The notes under the pieces were generated by a model, which saw only the letters and a list, made by a program, of their open reading frames with translations, was not told where the DNA came from and did not search any database. DNA of 64,000 nt. It comes from Siphlonurus alternatus (lineage: Eukaryota > Arthropoda > Insecta > Ephemeroptera > Siphlonuridae). The position numbers were made by a program, and so were the translations under genes. This document shows, in pieces, positions 1 through 11,024 of this stretch. Location: contig OX463782.1 of assembly GCA_949825025.1 (NCBI GenBank), positions 33,265,351-33,329,350 on the forward strand, read 5' to 3'. How positions within the stretch are numbered: the first letter of the stretch is position 1; every line of letters starts with the position of its first letter.

Positions 1-369
1 GTACTATTTATTAGTAGGTAAGTACACTGATGCAATATAGTACAGTAACATAATTTTTGAAATACTAGCTTTATATTATATTATATGCAACATCCCTTTA
101 AACTTTTAAAATAGAAGAATATTGTATCTACAATATAGGATTAACATTACATCTATGCTATACTGGTACATACTAATAATACATCTTATTGATACTATTG
201 TATTATATTTATATAGTAGATATTTTCACAGTGGATGGATGCATAGCAAATTCATTGTCTGAAAACAGACACATATGACGTACACACAAAAGCCTCGTCA
301 ATGAAGGTATAGGCTGGTAAAGAAGGTCCTGAACGGAGCTCAGTTGTGTTCATCTGTTGGTTGACTCAC

Positions 370-1439
370 CTTGCTATTAATTTGCTGATTGAGCACCTCC
401 AACTCAGTGTTGATGCTTCGTCGACGCTGGTTGGCTGCATCTCGGTTCTCCCGTAGCAGCTGTAGCTTTGACTGTGGGCTGTCCTTACCATTTCCGAGCA
501 GGGTTTGCTGAAAAATGTTGATTAATAACATGGTTGTACACTATTATGATAATTAAACTATCTTTCAAATCAAGGATGCCGAGTCAAATCGGACTAACAG
601 CAAATGTTGCGAAACCTTGTTAGTCATTTTTGCACAGGAGTTTTCAGGTAACGATTAATTCGGGCTCATAAACATTCGCTGTCATTTAGCCACGACATGT
701 GTAGTTGTTGCACAGCAAACAGTAATTAAACTGTGTATACAATAGTTAACTTGATGGCAAATCTACAATCCAGTAAATGAAGTGTCAAAATGTGTCGGAT
801 CATCAGATTTACATGGAAAGAGGGAGGGAAGGAGGACGAGGGGGTAGGAAGGGGGGGGGAAAGAACCTCCTCTCAAAAACACCCCAAACTACATGAGTAT
901 AACCACCCTTTCCTATGACCTTTCGTTCACCGATCTTTCCGACCCCCCCAAAAGCCTGAGAAACAACAATTAAAAACAGTGCATGACAGCTAGGGCACGC
1001 CCCCTTTTAACCCTTAATTTTTTGTTACAACCGAGCTGAAAAAAGCTTACTCAAATGATTAAACTAGATATATCATTAGAATGTGTAGTATACATTAGTA
1101 CTGTCACTGCATCAATAATGTGTCTATAATGCCTATTATAACATATTTATAATTTAATTTAGCAGCCCCAAACTCACCACTTGCTGCTCCTTGCCATCGA
1201 TCTGCAGTTTGATTTCATTGATTTCTTCTTCAAAACGTTGTCTACTGGGAGCTTTTCTTGAAACAACTACAGGGAATATATTTTTATTATGTGGTTTATA
1301 AATGAAGTTTCTCAAATATATTTTTAATTCATTATTCTATAATATTTACAAACTTACTTTTGGTTTTCGAAGAGCTGTCACTTGTTGTTGTTGTGGGTGG
1401 TGCATTCTCAGCGTTTGCCGCTTCCACAATATCTTCCAT
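370..1439 (-). CDS. Coiled-coil protein, N-terminal part (possibly Bfr1-like), runs off the left edge
   Basis: Three coding exons on the minus strand join in frame: 1358-1439 (ATG at 1439, ends phase 1), 1178-1266 (ends phase 0) and 370-507 (ends in a GTGAGT donor at 364-369, so the gene continues past the window edge). Together they give 103 residues. The first about 27 are low-complexity with a run of five Thr. The rest is charged and helical, rich in Glu, Gln, Arg and Lys, with a short SPQSK linker between two helical stretches, as in a coiled coil. This helix, 'DSPQSK/NSP.QKR' linker, helix pattern resembles the N-terminal half of Bfr1-type proteins (yeast Bfr1 binds polysome-associated mRNP), but I base this on pattern memory only. 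The gene structure is well supported; the family name is tentative. No membrane segment or enzyme motif is visible. Confidence 0.6.
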
Positions 1440-2517
1440 GGCAAACAAAGGTCAAACTCCACTTATGAATATTTCTATTTAATGATCATATCAATCTCAT
1501 TATCAATAATCCTCAGCTTTCAACAGCTTGTCTTATCTTTGCAAAGAGATTTTCGACATTTTTTTCTTATCATTTTTTTCTGTTGGTACGGTTGGTACGC
1601 GTGCAGAATGCAGATGTAGCGCTAAATTTTCAAGCGCTCAGCCAAACAAGCAGCCCTGCAACCACAGTACACTGTACTGTGCCTGCAACCTGCATGCAGC
1701 CAAAAGAGCTCTAGGACCCAGAGAGACATCGGACAATTAAGCACGTTGGTTCCTGTGTATATTAAATAATATTAATTAATATAACGTATTGTACCATTGT
1801 ACGTAATATATATACATTTAAATTTTTACATTAATCAATTAATGGATCAAAAAGATAACAGAATAAGACTTGTAAAAATTATTATTTTTAATTATATATA
1901 ATATATTAATATATATTAAAAAAACTGTAAATTTAATCTTAGCAGTCAGCGGTGTATATAATTTAATTACATGCAATAATTACAATCAAGCGTAATTATT
2001 AGCATCGAGCTATGATATATATATAATTATAATTTATACTAAATATATAATTTTTATAATATAATAATAATTATATTAACGCGGCAAATGTACCACGCGC
2101 GTTGACCAATAAATATTAATTAATTAAGCTCTCGCGGAGGATATATATTATACATATCATTCCTCCTCCTTACATTTTATTATGTATTATAATATATTTT
2201 ACAAAACGCGTATATATATAATTACATATATATATATATATATATATATAAAAGTAAAGTAATTTATAATTTCATATATATTATATCAAGTATTAAATTT
2301 TATAATTTATACATTTTTCTTTTAAAAAAAGCACCAAGTACGTACCATGATGGCTGATGTTACATTAAATTTGCTATTTTTTAATTATTACACAAATATA
2401 ACAATTAAATGGTACTGCACCTCTGGAACAGCGCGAACTTTACTCCTGCCTCACTTTTGCTAGAACTGCAGCTCAGACAGAGACACACAGATTTGTAATT
2501 TTTGGGGAGGTAAGAAC
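1440..2517. other. Upstream spacer of the coiled-coil gene, AT-rich
   Basis: This should hold the promoter and 5' UTR of the minus-strand gene starting at 1439. The stretch from about 1560 to 1740 has nearer-average GC. Beyond 1750 the sequence is very AT-rich, with a TA dinucleotide run near 2219-2250. A short piece near 2080-2100 (ACGCGGCAAATGT) recurs at 46714-46726. I see no coding region; short open frames here lack splice context and codon bias. Confidence 0.4.
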
Positions 2518-2834
2518 GGAGTATTGTCCTCAATTTTTTTTATTGCAGAAATGGATAGAGGGTGCAAAGTTATGCTACCCTGATTTTTTTCAGATTTTTT
2601 AGAGCCCGGGAACTATTTTTAAAAAAATTATTGAAAGTTATTTTTGTGACGTCATGAGACGCCGCTCCTTAAGAAAAAGATAGGACTCGTCGCCGCGTGA
2701 CGTCACAAAAAGGACTTTCAATAATTGTTTAAAAATACTTCCCGGGCTCTAAAAAATCTGAAAAAAATCAGGGTAGCATAACTTTGCACGCTCTATCCAT
2801 TTCTGCAATAAAAAAAAGATGAGGACAATACTCC
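2518..2834. mobile_element. Family A foldback element, copy A1
   Basis: The left arm from 2518 and the right arm ending at 2834 are near-perfect inverted copies over more than 130 bp. The arms carry the family marks: TTTTATTGCAGAAATGG near the end, then a T-rich CAGATTTTTTAGAGC block, then CCCGGG, then a TTATTGAAAGT block. The centre has TGACGTCA-type sites on both sides of the loop CTTAAGAAAAAGATAGGAC. There is no coding capacity for a transposase, so this is a non-autonomous element. Confidence 0.85.
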
Positions 2835-3404
2835 ACTAATAAGAAGAGCATATATATCATGCACCTGCTATTATAATGTCAATTAATATTAAGAGTTTTA
2901 TTGGTAATTCACCACTCCTCCATAGCAACTGCCCACAAACAAGGAAACAAGGCAGGAGTGAAGTTCGTATGGTGTCCATACAAGTCCATCAGTCATATGC
3001 GGTACTTGGTACTTTGTTTTAAGGAAAGCACTATCTTAATTATAAAATACTTAATATGAAATTAATTACTTTACTTTTAAGTATACCAAAAAGTGATAAT
3101 ACCAAAATTTGACGAATTTGTACTATAAAATTACTGTAAAAGTATTTAAGGACACACCTCGACCATATTGCTCAATATTTCCTGGTAAACTGAAAAAAAA
3201 AAAAAAAATCCGTAAAATAAAGGACAAAATAATTATTAGTCTATTGCTGATCAATTCGATGTAACAGTTAAATTCGGTGTAGATTCTGAGTAAATAATTT
3301 TTTCGTTTGAAAAAGATACTGATTTGATTAAAAACCACATAAATCCTTATTTAAAACAATGCTAATCTTGAATGCTGAATATCTCAAAACTTTCACTTAA
3401 TCTT

Positions 3405-3446
<42 letters not shown>

Positions 3447-3497
3447 CACGGCAAATGATTTCATGTGATATTAAAAAGGTTTGCTAAAATTTTATTA

Positions 3498-3944
3498 ATG
3501 GAGTATTGACCTCGATTTTTTTTATTGCAGAAATGGCTAGAGGGTGCAAAGTTAATAATAGGCCTGTTCGTAAACCCTGCTCGGTGTACACTTTCTGCAC
3601 CCAATCGACCTTATGTACATGCGATATAAGGTCGATTGGGTGTAGAAAGTGTACACCGAGCAGGGTTTACGAACAGGCCTGATGTTACCTTGATTTTTTT
3701 CAGATTTTTTAGAGCCCGGGAACTATTTTTAAAAAGTTATTGAAAGTTCTTTTTGTGACGTCACGAGACGCCGCTCCTTAAGAAAAAGATAGGACTTGAC
3801 GCCGCGTGACGTCACAAAAAGGACTTTCAATAATTTTTTAAAAATACTTCCCGGGCTCTAAAAAATCTGAAAAAAATCAGGGTAGCATAACTTTGCACCC
3901 TTTATCCATTTCTGCAATAAAAAAAAATGAGGTCAATACTCCAT
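3498..3944. mobile_element. Family A foldback element, copy A2, interrupted by a second element
   Basis: The arms start ATGGAGTATTGACC and end in its inverse at 3944, with the usual GCAGAAATGG block, CCCGGG and TGACGTCA sites. The left arm is split after the GCAAAGTTA motif by a separate palindrome at 3559-3681. The right arm is intact, which fixes the order of insertion: family A first, the small palindrome later. A long T tract (about 3409-3446) lies just upstream. Confidence 0.85.
3559..3681. mobile_element. Small palindromic MITE (family B) nested in A2
   Basis: A near-perfect palindrome of about 123 bp whose ends read TAGGCCTGTTCGTAAACC and its inverse; the arms pair almost to the centre. 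The sequence GTTA is found on both sides (3551-3554 and 3684-3687), which may be part of the target duplication. A diverged relative with the same terminal TAGRYCTGTTCGTAAA lies at 23297-23424. Confidence 0.75.
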
Positions 3945-4518
3945 TTATTCGACACAATTAATTAATATATAATATAATAAGGCCGGCTGGGAACATTATT
4001 GAGCATAGTAAATAATGAAGCTGTACTGCACACTGATATAGTGCAGATCGAGTGCAATATACAAAGTCCACAATGGGAGATGACGTTTGATACATTAACC
4101 CTTGTAAAAAGGAATTATACTTATTACAATAACAAGTGTAATTCCTATGTTGAATTAGAGTAATTCAGTATAATAAAGTATACTTAATTACGCAATTATT
4201 AATTACCCTAGTTTTAGTTTATTATAATATACAGCATAAAATAATTAATTGTATTTCTTAAAATATCATATTTCAAATGTAAAAAAAAAAAAATAATGAA
4301 AAATAATAATAAGCTAAGCATTGAACCTTATATAATTGCCAGCACAAAACGATTTTTAAGAGGTATTTTAATATTAATTTAATTCTATATAATCCTATAA
4401 TTAATAAAATATAACTATATAGTATAATTTATTGTGTAATTAAGTATACTTTATCATACTGAATTACTCTAATTCAATATACGAATTATACTTATTTTAT
4501 TTTATTGTAATAAGTACA

Positions 4519-4852
4519 ATGGACAACATACATGAAAAAATTTTATTGCAGAAATGAATAGATGGTACCAATTAAATTATGCTACTCTGAATTTTTTCAG
4601 ATTTTTTTGAGACCCGGAATTATTTTTAAATAATTAGTGAAAGTCCTGTGATTTCAGTTGGCACCCCTGCAGCCTTAATAAAAAGGATAGAGGCTGGACG
4701 CCTATTGACGCCTCCAGGGGGCGTGGCCGCACTTTCAATAATTATTTAAAAATAGTTCTGGGTCTCAAAAAAATCTGAAAGAATTCAGAGTAGCATAATT
4801 TGGTACCCTCTATTCATTTCTGCAATAAAAAATTTTCATGTATGTTGTCCAT
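4519..4852. mobile_element. Family A foldback element, copy A3 (variant ends)
   Basis: The arms begin ATGGACAACATACATG and end in its inverse. Inside are the same TTTTATTGCAGAAATG block, the CAGATTTTTTTGAG block and the AATAATTATT arm segment as other copies. The centre contains CCTTAATAAAAAGGATAG, the shared family loop, but lacks the TGACGTCA sites of A1 and A2. Confidence 0.8.
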
Positions 4853-5838
4853 TCCTTTTTACTATGGAATTTGCCCTCCCGTATGCTGCCCCTGTAAGCT
4901 AGCAGCACTCCCCCACTACACCTCATAATATATGCGCAGATCTCGTCAGAAAAACGTCACTCGCCGAGAGTCTTCGGCAGTGATAACTTCACTTTTACCT
5001 GACGACCGTCTACCTGATAACGTTTCTTGTAATTACATCAACATGTGAGTAAATATCGTTCATTTTCTATAAAATATAATATTTCCGTTTTATCACTCTT
5101 TTATCTTTCAAATAATATTTATTATAGGAAGAGTTTTATTTTTACGATGTGTTCAAATAATTTCTACCTGATTAGGGTATTTTCAGGTTAATGTAAAACA
5201 TATTTTCTTATTTGATTTAAGAGATAATAAATTAGTGATTTAATAATGCAAAAGTTGCATGCGCTCTCAATCTGGTATAAAATATATGACACGTAATGAT
5301 ATGTATATATAGTTACTCATTTTAATGGAGTCAAAAATGAAGTGTCACTTATTTTATGTAAAGTATAAAGCCCACCGTTAACTTTTATATTCTCTTTGCA
5401 CACTTTGCATTAATTAATAACTAAATAGCTAACCACACTGAATATAATACTGTCATAACACTCCTAACCAAAAATAATACATTTTAACAACTTAATTGAT
5501 TTATGAGTATATGCAGATCGAATAATGTTTAATTAAAGAAGCGTATTCTGTAATTAAAAGAATTAAATTAGAAAATATAGATATACAATGATATATATAC
5601 AATGAAATGTACAGTAAATACGAGCTTGACATTTTCCACCAATCTTCGCAAGAAATTGCAAGGATATGTAAATAATTCAAATGCATGTTTAATTATGTAA
5701 TATAAATATAATGTATTATATGTTACCAAGATTTTAGTTATATAATAATTTTTGTACGTGTGTATTTTAACTAAGAATTTGTATGAACTATTGTATTCTT
5801 TATAATCGGATTACCTAACCTGTAGTCTGTTTTCTGAA

Positions 5839-5847
5839 TAAATATAA

Positions 5848-5898
<51 letters not shown>

Positions 5899-5901
5899 AT
5901 A
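5839..5901. repeat. (AAAT)n microsatellite
   Basis: About 15 tandem AAAT units, nearly perfect. Confidence 0.95.
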
Positions 5902-5917
5902 GGTAAGTATAAACATA

Positions 5918-6050
5918 ATATATAATATAATATAATATAATATAATATAATATAATATAATATAATATAATATAATATAATATAATATAATATAATATAA
6001 TATAATATAATATAATATAATATAATATAATATAATATAATATAATATAT
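5918..6050. repeat. (TATAA)n microsatellite
   Basis: About 25 near-perfect 5-bp units, followed by degenerate TAATA-rich sequence to about 6100. Confidence 0.95.
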
Positions 6051-6639
6051 AATAATATATATTATTATAATAATATAATATATTATAATAATAATATAAT
6101 ATAAAGTAGCATAATGGTATCATATTTATATAAAGTATCATAGATATGTGGAATTGTTTTTTATACTAATTTTATCAGCTTATCTTAAGAACATAGTGAT
6201 CATGCGACAATATACTTAAAAAAATATATTCCCAGCTATAAACACTTAAAAGTAACGTTGCAAAATTACTAAAAAAAAATCGAAGAGTTAAAGCCAAGAT
6301 TATTCAAGATTATGAGACTATGTATAATATAATTTGTTTTTGCATATAGGAGAGAATTTGAGATTACAAATATAGTGTGTATGCTTTAAAAATTACGATA
6401 ACGTTAATTAATTTAATAAAAAAAAGTATAAGAAGAAAAAAAGCGTTAAATAAAACCATTAGTAAATAGATACAGAGATTATTATTATATTGATGGCAAA
6501 AACTTGTTAGAAAAATATTATAAATATGTTCCTTTCCAGCATTTTTAACTCAAAAGTCAGTTTTTTTAGACTGTTTTAGTACCAACTTAATGTAAAAAAT
6601 CAACGAAAACTTTATATATTAATAAAAAAATTAACAAAA

Positions 6640-6930
6640 CTAGTTTTGTGCATCCCAGAAAATGATCGAGCGAAACCTGAAATAATTTACAATTTCAGGT
6701 TTTGCTCAAACCTCGATGCACAAATAAAGTAGTTTTGCTCAAATCAAAATGGCAAAACTCGACGAAGATTTTTATTTCAGCTTTGGCTCATTTCCATTTA
6801 TTGAGCAAAACTGTATAGTCCTGAGCATCGTGCCATGGTTTGACTGAAACCCGAAATGAGAATTTATTTCGTCTGTTGAGCAAAATTTTGAGCAAAACTA
6901 GTTCTACGCATTTCTCAAAGACAATCGTAC
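6640..6930. mobile_element. Fragment of the ACTAGTTTTG-type inverted-repeat element (family F)
   Basis: The segment repeats the motifs of the large element at 37142-38549: AAAACTAGTTTTG palindromes, TTGAGCAAAA strings, a CCCGAAAT hairpin and the CATTTCTCAAAGACAAT boundary. It matches mainly the left third of that element (about 37195-37460) and lacks its terminal GTTACCACC, so it is truncated or internally deleted. Confidence 0.65.
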
Positions 6931-6965
6931 TGCTCGCCACATGCTATGTCCGGATTATATTGTTT

Positions 6966-7087
6966 AGGGGCTGCCTCCATAAGGCCAATGTTACAAAAAA
7001 AAATGGAGTGGGGGAAATGCCTATATTGCTCATGTTAAATCCAAAATTTCGGAGGTGCAGCCCTCCCCCCCCCTGGATCCGCGCCTG
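6966..7087. mobile_element. Truncated GCGCGGATCC-type MITE (family E)
   Basis: It ends in GGATCCGCGCCTG at 7087 and contains the family middle: GGCTGCCTCCATAAGGCCAA, the GTGGGGGAAATGCC block and CATGTTAAATCC. The other end is missing. The complete copy is at 25669-25838. Confidence 0.75.
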
Positions 7088-7537
7088 TTCATAAATACAT
7101 TTTTTAATACTGATTATCAATTGTAATTATTAACTATTTTTTTATTTTATTAATTAATTGTTATTTTCCATCGTTTATTTAGCAAAGATATCCTAAAATG
7201 TTATATTTTTTGTGAACATGAGAGATGAGATTTTTATGTCATTTGGTTTAGTAAGAATATATACTTGTATAATTAAATTTATTTATATTTATGTCGTTAC
7301 TTTTGATATATTATAAAATAAATATAAGGTTAATCAAATTTTAGAAGCGAAAAGAGAAAAAAAAAACACTCTAGTCTATACGGAATTTAAGTATTTTTTT
7401 CCCACTAAATGTCAATATTTTTTATGGGCAAAATAATGTATGTTTTCTTTTTAAAGGAACATAAAAAATGTGTATGTGATATGATTTTTTAATATCAAAT
7501 TTGTATTACCATTTAGTCTGCCCCTTATATATTATTT

Positions 7538-7623
7538 AAATTAAACGATGGGCAGACTCATGATAGAACTATAATATTATATTATATTATAGTTCTATCA
7601 TGAGTCTGCCCATCGTTTAATTT
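7538..7623. repeat. Perfect 86-bp palindrome
   Basis: The arms AAATTAAACGATGGGCAG and its inverse pair through TCATGATAGAACTATAATA to an AT-only centre. No mismatch is visible. The type is a short foldback element of unknown family; only one copy is seen here. Confidence 0.85.
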
Positions 7624-8243
7624 ATTTTCAACTGTAATAAAAAAAAATAATGATTGCAATGAGTCAGATACAACAATTCAATCAATTGTTATACATAAAT
7701 ATCTGAAAGACTGTGGACAAGCTTTGATTACGTACTTTTGCTTTTGTAGGCGCTACTGGCAATGGCACGTATTTTGAATTGAATTACGTACATTTTAGAT
7801 TTTTTTTTTTTTTTTTTTTTTTTTTTGCACAGTTGCAGGAGTGAGACTGGCACTTTTTTTTATAATTGTCAAAAAATGTAAATGTAAGATATTTATGTAT
7901 TGATTGCATGGCTATTGTGATGACTTGCATTTTGTTAATTACTTCATTTGAAAAGAAATTACATGAAGTCGCAGACTAATTGGTATCTATTCGATCTTAA
8001 AATATAATACTTATCACAGTTTTATGCACCCATTTGAATATTTATTATTTAATTTCTTTTCTTATAGATAGTATATAGAAGTTTGTAGCCATTGTAAAAG
8101 TAAAATTAAAAAAAAAATCATTATAAAATATTCCTAATCGAAATCAAATAAAAATCTCTATCGTCTATGATCATATTATGCATGTGATTGCAGAAAATAC
8201 CTTATTTCAGGATTTCAGAATATCTTTGCTAACTTTAATGAAT

Positions 8244-8721
8244 AATGGACAAACTGAACACAATTTTTTTATTGCAGAAATAAATAGAGGATTATGATAC
8301 TAGAATTTTTTTTTATTCAGATTTTATCGAGTCCATGCAGGGACTATTTTATTAAAAAATGTTGAAAGCTAGTTGGAGGAGTCAATAAGCGTTTATACTA
8401 AGGTTTATATCTAACTTGGGTTTTGTCGGAAACGCTCGGGTGTCCTTCGGCTCAACTCGGCCAGTAAAGTTCTTCGTTACAAACAGCGCACCAATGACAG
8501 AAGACATCACAAACACGACGAAAACCAAGTTAAATGTAAACCAGAGTTTAGGCTCTATCCTTTTTATTAAGGTCTCAGGGGGACCAAAGGAAATTGCAGA
8601 ACTTTCAAAAATTCTTAAAAATATTTTCGGTCGACTCAAAAGCAAAAAAAAATCATATATAAAAATAATTTGGTTCCCTTCATTTTTACAATAAAAATTG
8701 TGATGCAGGTTAATTGTCCAT
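8244..8721. mobile_element. Family A foldback element, copy A4 (diverged, long centre)
   Basis: The ends ATGGACAA and TTGTCCAT are inverted, followed inward by TTTTATTGCAGAAAT and CAGATTTTATCGAG. The centre is longer than in other copies and has its own inner pairing (GGTTTATATCTAACTTGG against CCAAGTTAAATGTAAACC). It keeps the loop relative CTATCCTTTTTATTAAGG near 8556-8573. The overlapping open frames on both strands come from the palindrome, not from a gene. Confidence 0.7.
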
Positions 8722-9329
8722 TGGAAATAATGAAGTAAAAACAGTGAAGAACATAATAAATTCTTGACAAAATTGTAGTCATAAAAAAAGGTCGATAAAC
8801 CACACAATACGTACGTAGCATATTATATTATGTATGTGGCGTGCAGTACCTCAAATTAATGATTTGATTTAAATGTATTTGCCATTTTAATAAATGCAAA
8901 AAATACCTACTAGTAGAATTATAATAGTTTTGCTTTTTGCTCGTTTTGGACGGCTTTTGGTGCTATATATATTAACACATGTAATATATGACCTGTATAA
9001 ATCTATATAATACTGTATAATATTTATCATGAAAGTTATAGTTCGCCATCTCAAGGGAATTATGCTATACATTTTCAGTTACTTTTTGCATGCAGGATAC
9101 CTTTTTGCACCAATCTGCAGGTATAAGAATTTGTATATGTTAGAAATTTATACAATACTTTTTCAATTTCAATTTATTTCCATTCTTCCTACAGTCAAAG
9201 AGTGTCATACTGTCATAATATTTCAATAACATTTGTTGAGGTTTATAGGACAAAGGTCACACAAAAAGGGGAGTATTTGGGAAATTTAGTAATGAACAAT
9301 CCACGTCTATTAATCTTCTTTACAGTTTA

Positions 9330-9647
9330 ATGGAGTACACACCTCAAAATTTTTTATTGCAGAAATGAATAGAGGGTGCAAAGTTATGCTACTCTGATTT
9401 TTTTCAGATTTTTTATGGATCGGAAAGTACTGCTAAAAAGTTTTGGCGAGGTCGGGTTCGAATCCACGTCCCTTGTGGGTCCTATCTTTTATTAAGAGAG
9501 GCGGCAAGAGGCGGCACTTTTTCTGTACTTTCATTGATTTTTTAAAAATACTTCCCGGGCTCTGAAAAATCTGAAAAAATCAGAGTAGCATAACTTTGCA
9601 CCCTCTATCCATTTCTGCAATAAAAAATTTTGAGGTTGGTACTCCAT
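9330..9647. mobile_element. Family A foldback element, copy A5 (tRNA-B-box-like centre)
   Basis: The arms start ATGGAGTAC and end GTACTCCAT, each carrying TTTTTTATTGCAGAAATG and GGTGCAAAGTTATGCTAC. The centre is non-palindromic and holds GCGAGGTCGGGTTCGAATCC, which contains a tRNA B-box-like GGTTCGAATCC at 9455-9465, then GGTCCTATCTTTTATTAAG. The flanks show TA on both sides. Confidence 0.85.
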
Positions 9648-10391
9648 TAGCAATAAAATCACATTCATTATTTATTTATTGGAACAACTGGCTGTACATA
9701 TACAATTTAACATACATGGTTCAAGTCATAAAAAAAGTAAAAAACAAAACAAATAACAAAAATTTAAACAATATTTATAAAGTCACATGAGAAGAAGAAA
9801 ATCACTATTAACATTAAATGTAATAAATAATGTATTAATTAATGTAATATTACATTATAATCCTAGCTGACATCATTATAATTTTCACTAATTTCATTAT
9901 TATAAAATAAGATCTCACTAAATCTCTTTATCAAACTATAACCTTTTTAACGTGTTTTTAAAAACACTGTCATGACTCTCAATATTTCTGATAAAAGCCT
10001 TAAATTAATAATAAGCTATATATATAATATATAGCATTATAAAAACACCTAAATTGCATCATGGAGCAACTTTTTCATGCATACTTCAATTAACCACTAT
10101 ATTTTTTACACTTCAATGCGAGTGGGAGCTAGTTTTTTATAAAGATTTAAGCAGCTCAAAAAAGGTGCTATATTTTACACATTTCAAGTTTATACACCAC
10201 ATTGAGGGGGTATTATTTTTCTGTATTACGTTCTTGTGTTACCCAATGTGGCTTATTCAGTGTCATATTTTTTTAAACATTCATTAATACACATTCTAAT
10301 TTATAAATAGATTTTAATACACTTGAAAATGAGAGTATATATATATAATCTTTTTAAACAAAGGTTTAAGCTTGAGGCAGATTTTTTATGA

Positions 10392-10546
10392 GGGGGACAT
10401 TCACAAAGCACTTTAACCCCCACTTTAGCCTCGATTTTTATCCCTGGTGCTAAACCAGAGGCTAACCATAGGGACTAATCATGTCTAGCCCCTGGTTTAG
10501 CACCAGAGATAAAAATCGAGGTTAAAGTGCTTCGTGAATGTCCCCC
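10392..10546. mobile_element. Palindromic MITE, GGGGGACATTCACAAAGC type (family C), copy 1
   Basis: A near-perfect foldback element. The ends GGGGGACATTCACAAAGCAC and its inverse continue into TTTAACCCC and CTGGTGCTAAACC blocks. Further copies are at 26064-26231 and 57485-57662. Confidence 0.85.
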
Positions 10547-10899
10547 ACAGGATGTCGAAAATATGTTCTACAATCATCTTAGTATACTGGACTTCTCCCA
10601 CCCATTAATTTTTTTTTGGATTTAACATGCACAAGGCAGTATATCAATTTTTCCTATTTTTAATAATAATAACCTTTTTATCCCCCCCCCCTCCTATTTT
10701 TTCTGGCTTTTTGTCTGGACCCGTGACATGCATGAACGTATATTACGAGAATGCGAGACAAAATTTTTGAAACTGCATGTCTTATATAATAGATAATGAT
10801 GATCTCCAACAAACTCTAATTAACCCTAACACGAAAAGTACATAATTGCTTATTAATTAACCCCGGTGCAGTTGGTGCATACTACAGCACACGTGACGT

Positions 10900-10911
10900 T
10901 GCACACGGCTC
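10900..10911 (+). promoter_or_regulatory. Candidate metal response element upstream of the zinc transporter
   Basis: TGCACACGGCTC at 10900-10911 fits the MRE core TGCRCNC followed by GG, the site bound by the zinc-sensing factor MTF-1. It lies about 115 bp upstream of the zinc transporter ATG at 11025. A second core on the minus strand, TGCGCAC, overlaps the ATG at 11019-11025. Zinc induction of the gene is an inference from motif and position; a 7-bp core alone is expected by chance now and then. Confidence 0.45.
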
Positions 10912-11024
10912 CGCTCAACTTGAGGCTCGTGAGCACCGGACTTTATCAGATCACTCTGGCCGCTGCAATGCACGTTTTCTGCTGACTTAATACAATCTCC
11001 CTGCTTGAACCGCAACGTGTGCGC

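Larger units (their letters stand above)
4853..6639. other. Spacer with two microsatellites and no supported gene
   Basis: AT-rich sequence with no exon I can support. It holds an (AAAT)n tract at about 5839-5901 and a (TATAA)n tract at about 5921-6047, listed separately. The open frames read through these tracts are repeat translations, not proteins. Confidence 0.5.

Noticed and set aside
5815..6141. Open frame of about 108 codons rich in Tyr, Ile and Leu
   Set aside because: It is translation through the (AAAT)n and (TATAA)n microsatellites.
8416..8694. 92-codon plus-strand open frame and its minus-strand partner
   Set aside because: It lies wholly in foldback element A4; the palindrome yields open frames on both strands and no known domain is seen.
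9440..9470. A functional tRNA gene in element A5
   Set aside because: Only a B-box-like stretch is present; no acceptor, D or anticodon arms can be folded around it.
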